5,056 nucleotides of DNA from an archaeon (lineage in GTDB: Archaea; Thermoproteota; Nitrososphaeria; Nitrososphaerales; CADDZS01), in NCBI GenBank assembly GCA_021792315.1, contig JAJYUX010000103.1, forward strand, positions 1-5,056, given 5' to 3'. Below are positions 4,280 to 5,056 of this stretch, piece by piece. Below the pieces are notes generated by a model, which was not told the DNA's origin, did no database searches, and was given only the letters and a program-made list of their open reading frames with translations. The position numbers were made by a program, and so were the translations under genes. Each line of letters opens with the position of its first letter. Positions within the stretch are counted from its first letter, which is position 1.

Positions 4280-5053
4280 CTATTTGCCCCTCGCCATTAA
4301 TACTTTCGGAGCAGATTCCGAGTCACGCCAGTGTCTTCTAACGACTATCTTTTTCGTTGGTTTGAAGGTCCTCATAAATGTGCATTCTTCCGGTGTGAGA
4401 AAGAGAGAGTTGTAATCGGGATTGTCAGAAAATTCTGCCGGGGTGTGTTTAGCTAAGACCACTCCCACTCTTTCTCCCGCTTCGCCGACTAGCAGATGGG
4501 CAGCTGCAGCTATGTCATCAACAACATCGTGACGAGCTAAGGGCACTGGCCTCCCATAGATGTCGAGCGCTTGTTTTCCCTCTTCGTCGATTGTGCAATT
4601 CTTTGTAGGTTGGAAGCCCGAAAAACCTACCGAGAAACCGATGGAGCCGTTTCGTAACGGGTACCAGTTGCTGTCGATTATGAGTATACCAAGTTTCTTT
4701 CCGGTTAATTCTTTTGCCCTTAATCTGATGTCGTTAGCAATTTTGTTGGGATTTTTGATGTCCACCGTCTCGAAACCTATTGGTGTGTTCTTTACGTCAA
4801 CCCCTGAATTGATTTCAAAAGCGCCTTCCTTTCTAGTCCAAAAGACAACGAATTTTGGATTTTCATATGTAACGGCACCATATACCTCGTCCGCTTCGTC
4901 CAAAATGAGCTGAATATGATTCGGATTTAAGCCGTGCCTCTTGGCAATCAGTTTAGCTTTCTTGGATGGGTTTAGTTTTCCGACTTCCACCATCATTCCT
5001 AGCTGTAGAGTGTACGAGTCTGTGTCACAAAAACGTGTACGAGTCTCTGTCAC
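4280..5053 (-). CDS. CofE-like gamma-glutamyl ligase family protein, N-terminal part missing or disrupted
   Basis: CofE adds L-glutamate to coenzyme F420-0 using GTP in the cytosol. From about residue 20 the protein follows the family: PSKKAKLIAKRHGL at 29-42, LILDEADEVYG at 49-59, INSGVD at 81-86, ELTGKKLGILIIDS at 115-128 with the family Asp at 127, PLRNGSIG at 132-139, LDIYGRPV at 163-170 with Asp164 (a metal/nucleotide-binding position), and DDIAAAAHLLVGEAGERVGVVL at 179-200. The segment DSNWYPLR and the AEFSDN-type C-terminal region resemble a divergent CofE-like branch I recall from candidate-phyla bacteria more than classical F420 CofE, so the substrate is uncertain. Family members normally have about 50-60 more residues at the start, including a GD...VV(A/S)xK segment. 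Here residues 1-19 come instead from a tandem repeat and resemble nothing in the family. The listed GTG start is nominal; ATGs at 4996 and 4993 begin where homology begins. The frame is open to the window edge. Confidence 0.8.
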   Translation of the reverse strand: MTETRTRFCDTDSYTLQLGMMVEVGKLNPSKKAKLIAKRHGLNPNHIQLILDEADEVYGAVTYENPKFVVFWTRKEGAFEINSGVDVKNTPIGFETVDIKNPNKIANDIRLRAKELTGKKLGILIIDSNWYPLRNGSIGFSVGFSGFQPTKNCTIDEEGKQALDIYGRPVPLARHDVVDDIAAAAHLLVGEAGERVGVVLAKHTPAEFSDNPDYNSLFLTPEECTFMRTFKPTKKIVVRRHWRDSESAPKVLMARGK

Positions 5054-5054
5054 A
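5010..5054. repeat. Tandem repeat, 25-bp period, at the 5' end of the CofE-like gene
   Basis: The 20-base unit gtgtacgagtctgtgtcaca at 5010-5029 recurs at 5035-5054 with one change (g to c at position 13), so 19 of 20 match. A 5-base spacer gives a 25-bp period. More copies could lie beyond the window. Because 25 is not a multiple of three, each copy shifts the reading frame. The repeat sits exactly where CofE homology stops. It could be a real tandem duplication, a regulatory iteron, or an assembly artefact at a contig end. Confidence 0.75.
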
Positions 5055-5056
5055 CT

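Noticed and set aside
4560..4913. Plus-strand frame of 117 codons opposite the CofE-like gene
   Set aside because: It lies wholly inside the recognised ligase on the other strand, and its hydrophobic stretches are a by-product of the opposite frame.
4151..5008. Identical decamer ctagctgtag at 4151-4160 and 4999-5008
   Set aside because: Several identical 10-mer pairs are expected by chance in a window this size, and the flanks do not match.

Overview
The window looks like archaeal chromosome. The best marker is an eS17 (S17e) ribosomal protein gene at 948-1241; that family occurs only in archaea and eukaryotes. Genes are closely spaced and intronless, several start with TTG or GTG, and there are no strong Shine-Dalgarno sites. 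A CofE-like (F420 gamma-glutamyl ligase family) gene and a SerK-like (ADP-dependent serine kinase family) gene also fit archaea. My guess is a TACK-type, perhaps thaumarchaeal or bathyarchaeal, lineage of moderate GC content, but the phylum is inference.

Every convincing gene is on the minus strand, so the window is read from right to left. 5056-4280: a CofE-family ligase whose N-terminal part is missing and replaced by a 25-bp-period tandem repeat at the window edge. 4279-4134: a short spacer with two inverted repeats, the likely promoter of the next gene. 4133-3333: a YfcE/MJ0936-like metallophosphoesterase with a complete active site and a hairpin over its stop codon. 3332-2447: about 890 bases with no recognisable gene. 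This spacer holds a locally GC-rich stretch (about 60% at 2881-2940), several inverted repeats and a few unconvincing short ORFs. 2446-2427: a perfect 20-bp palindrome. 2386-1: a tight gene cluster of a small cysteine-rich putative zinc protein, a TatD-family hydrolase, eS17, a SerK-like ParB-fold kinase, and the first 38 codons of an unrecognised protein that runs off the window.

The cluster has gaps of 5, 45 and 39 nt and then a 53-nt overlap, so it is probably one transcription unit. The palindrome sits where a repressor could control all of it. The combination (a zinc-binding protein, a metal-dependent nuclease-like hydrolase, a small-subunit ribosomal protein and a probable O-phosphoserine-forming enzyme) suggests housekeeping translation and amino-acid functions, not a mobile or defence island. 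I see no transposase, CRISPR array, tRNA or rRNA. The most unusual items are the 20-bp palindrome, the damaged 5' end of the CofE-like gene, the substituted active-site motifs of the SerK-like protein and the GC-rich intergenic block.
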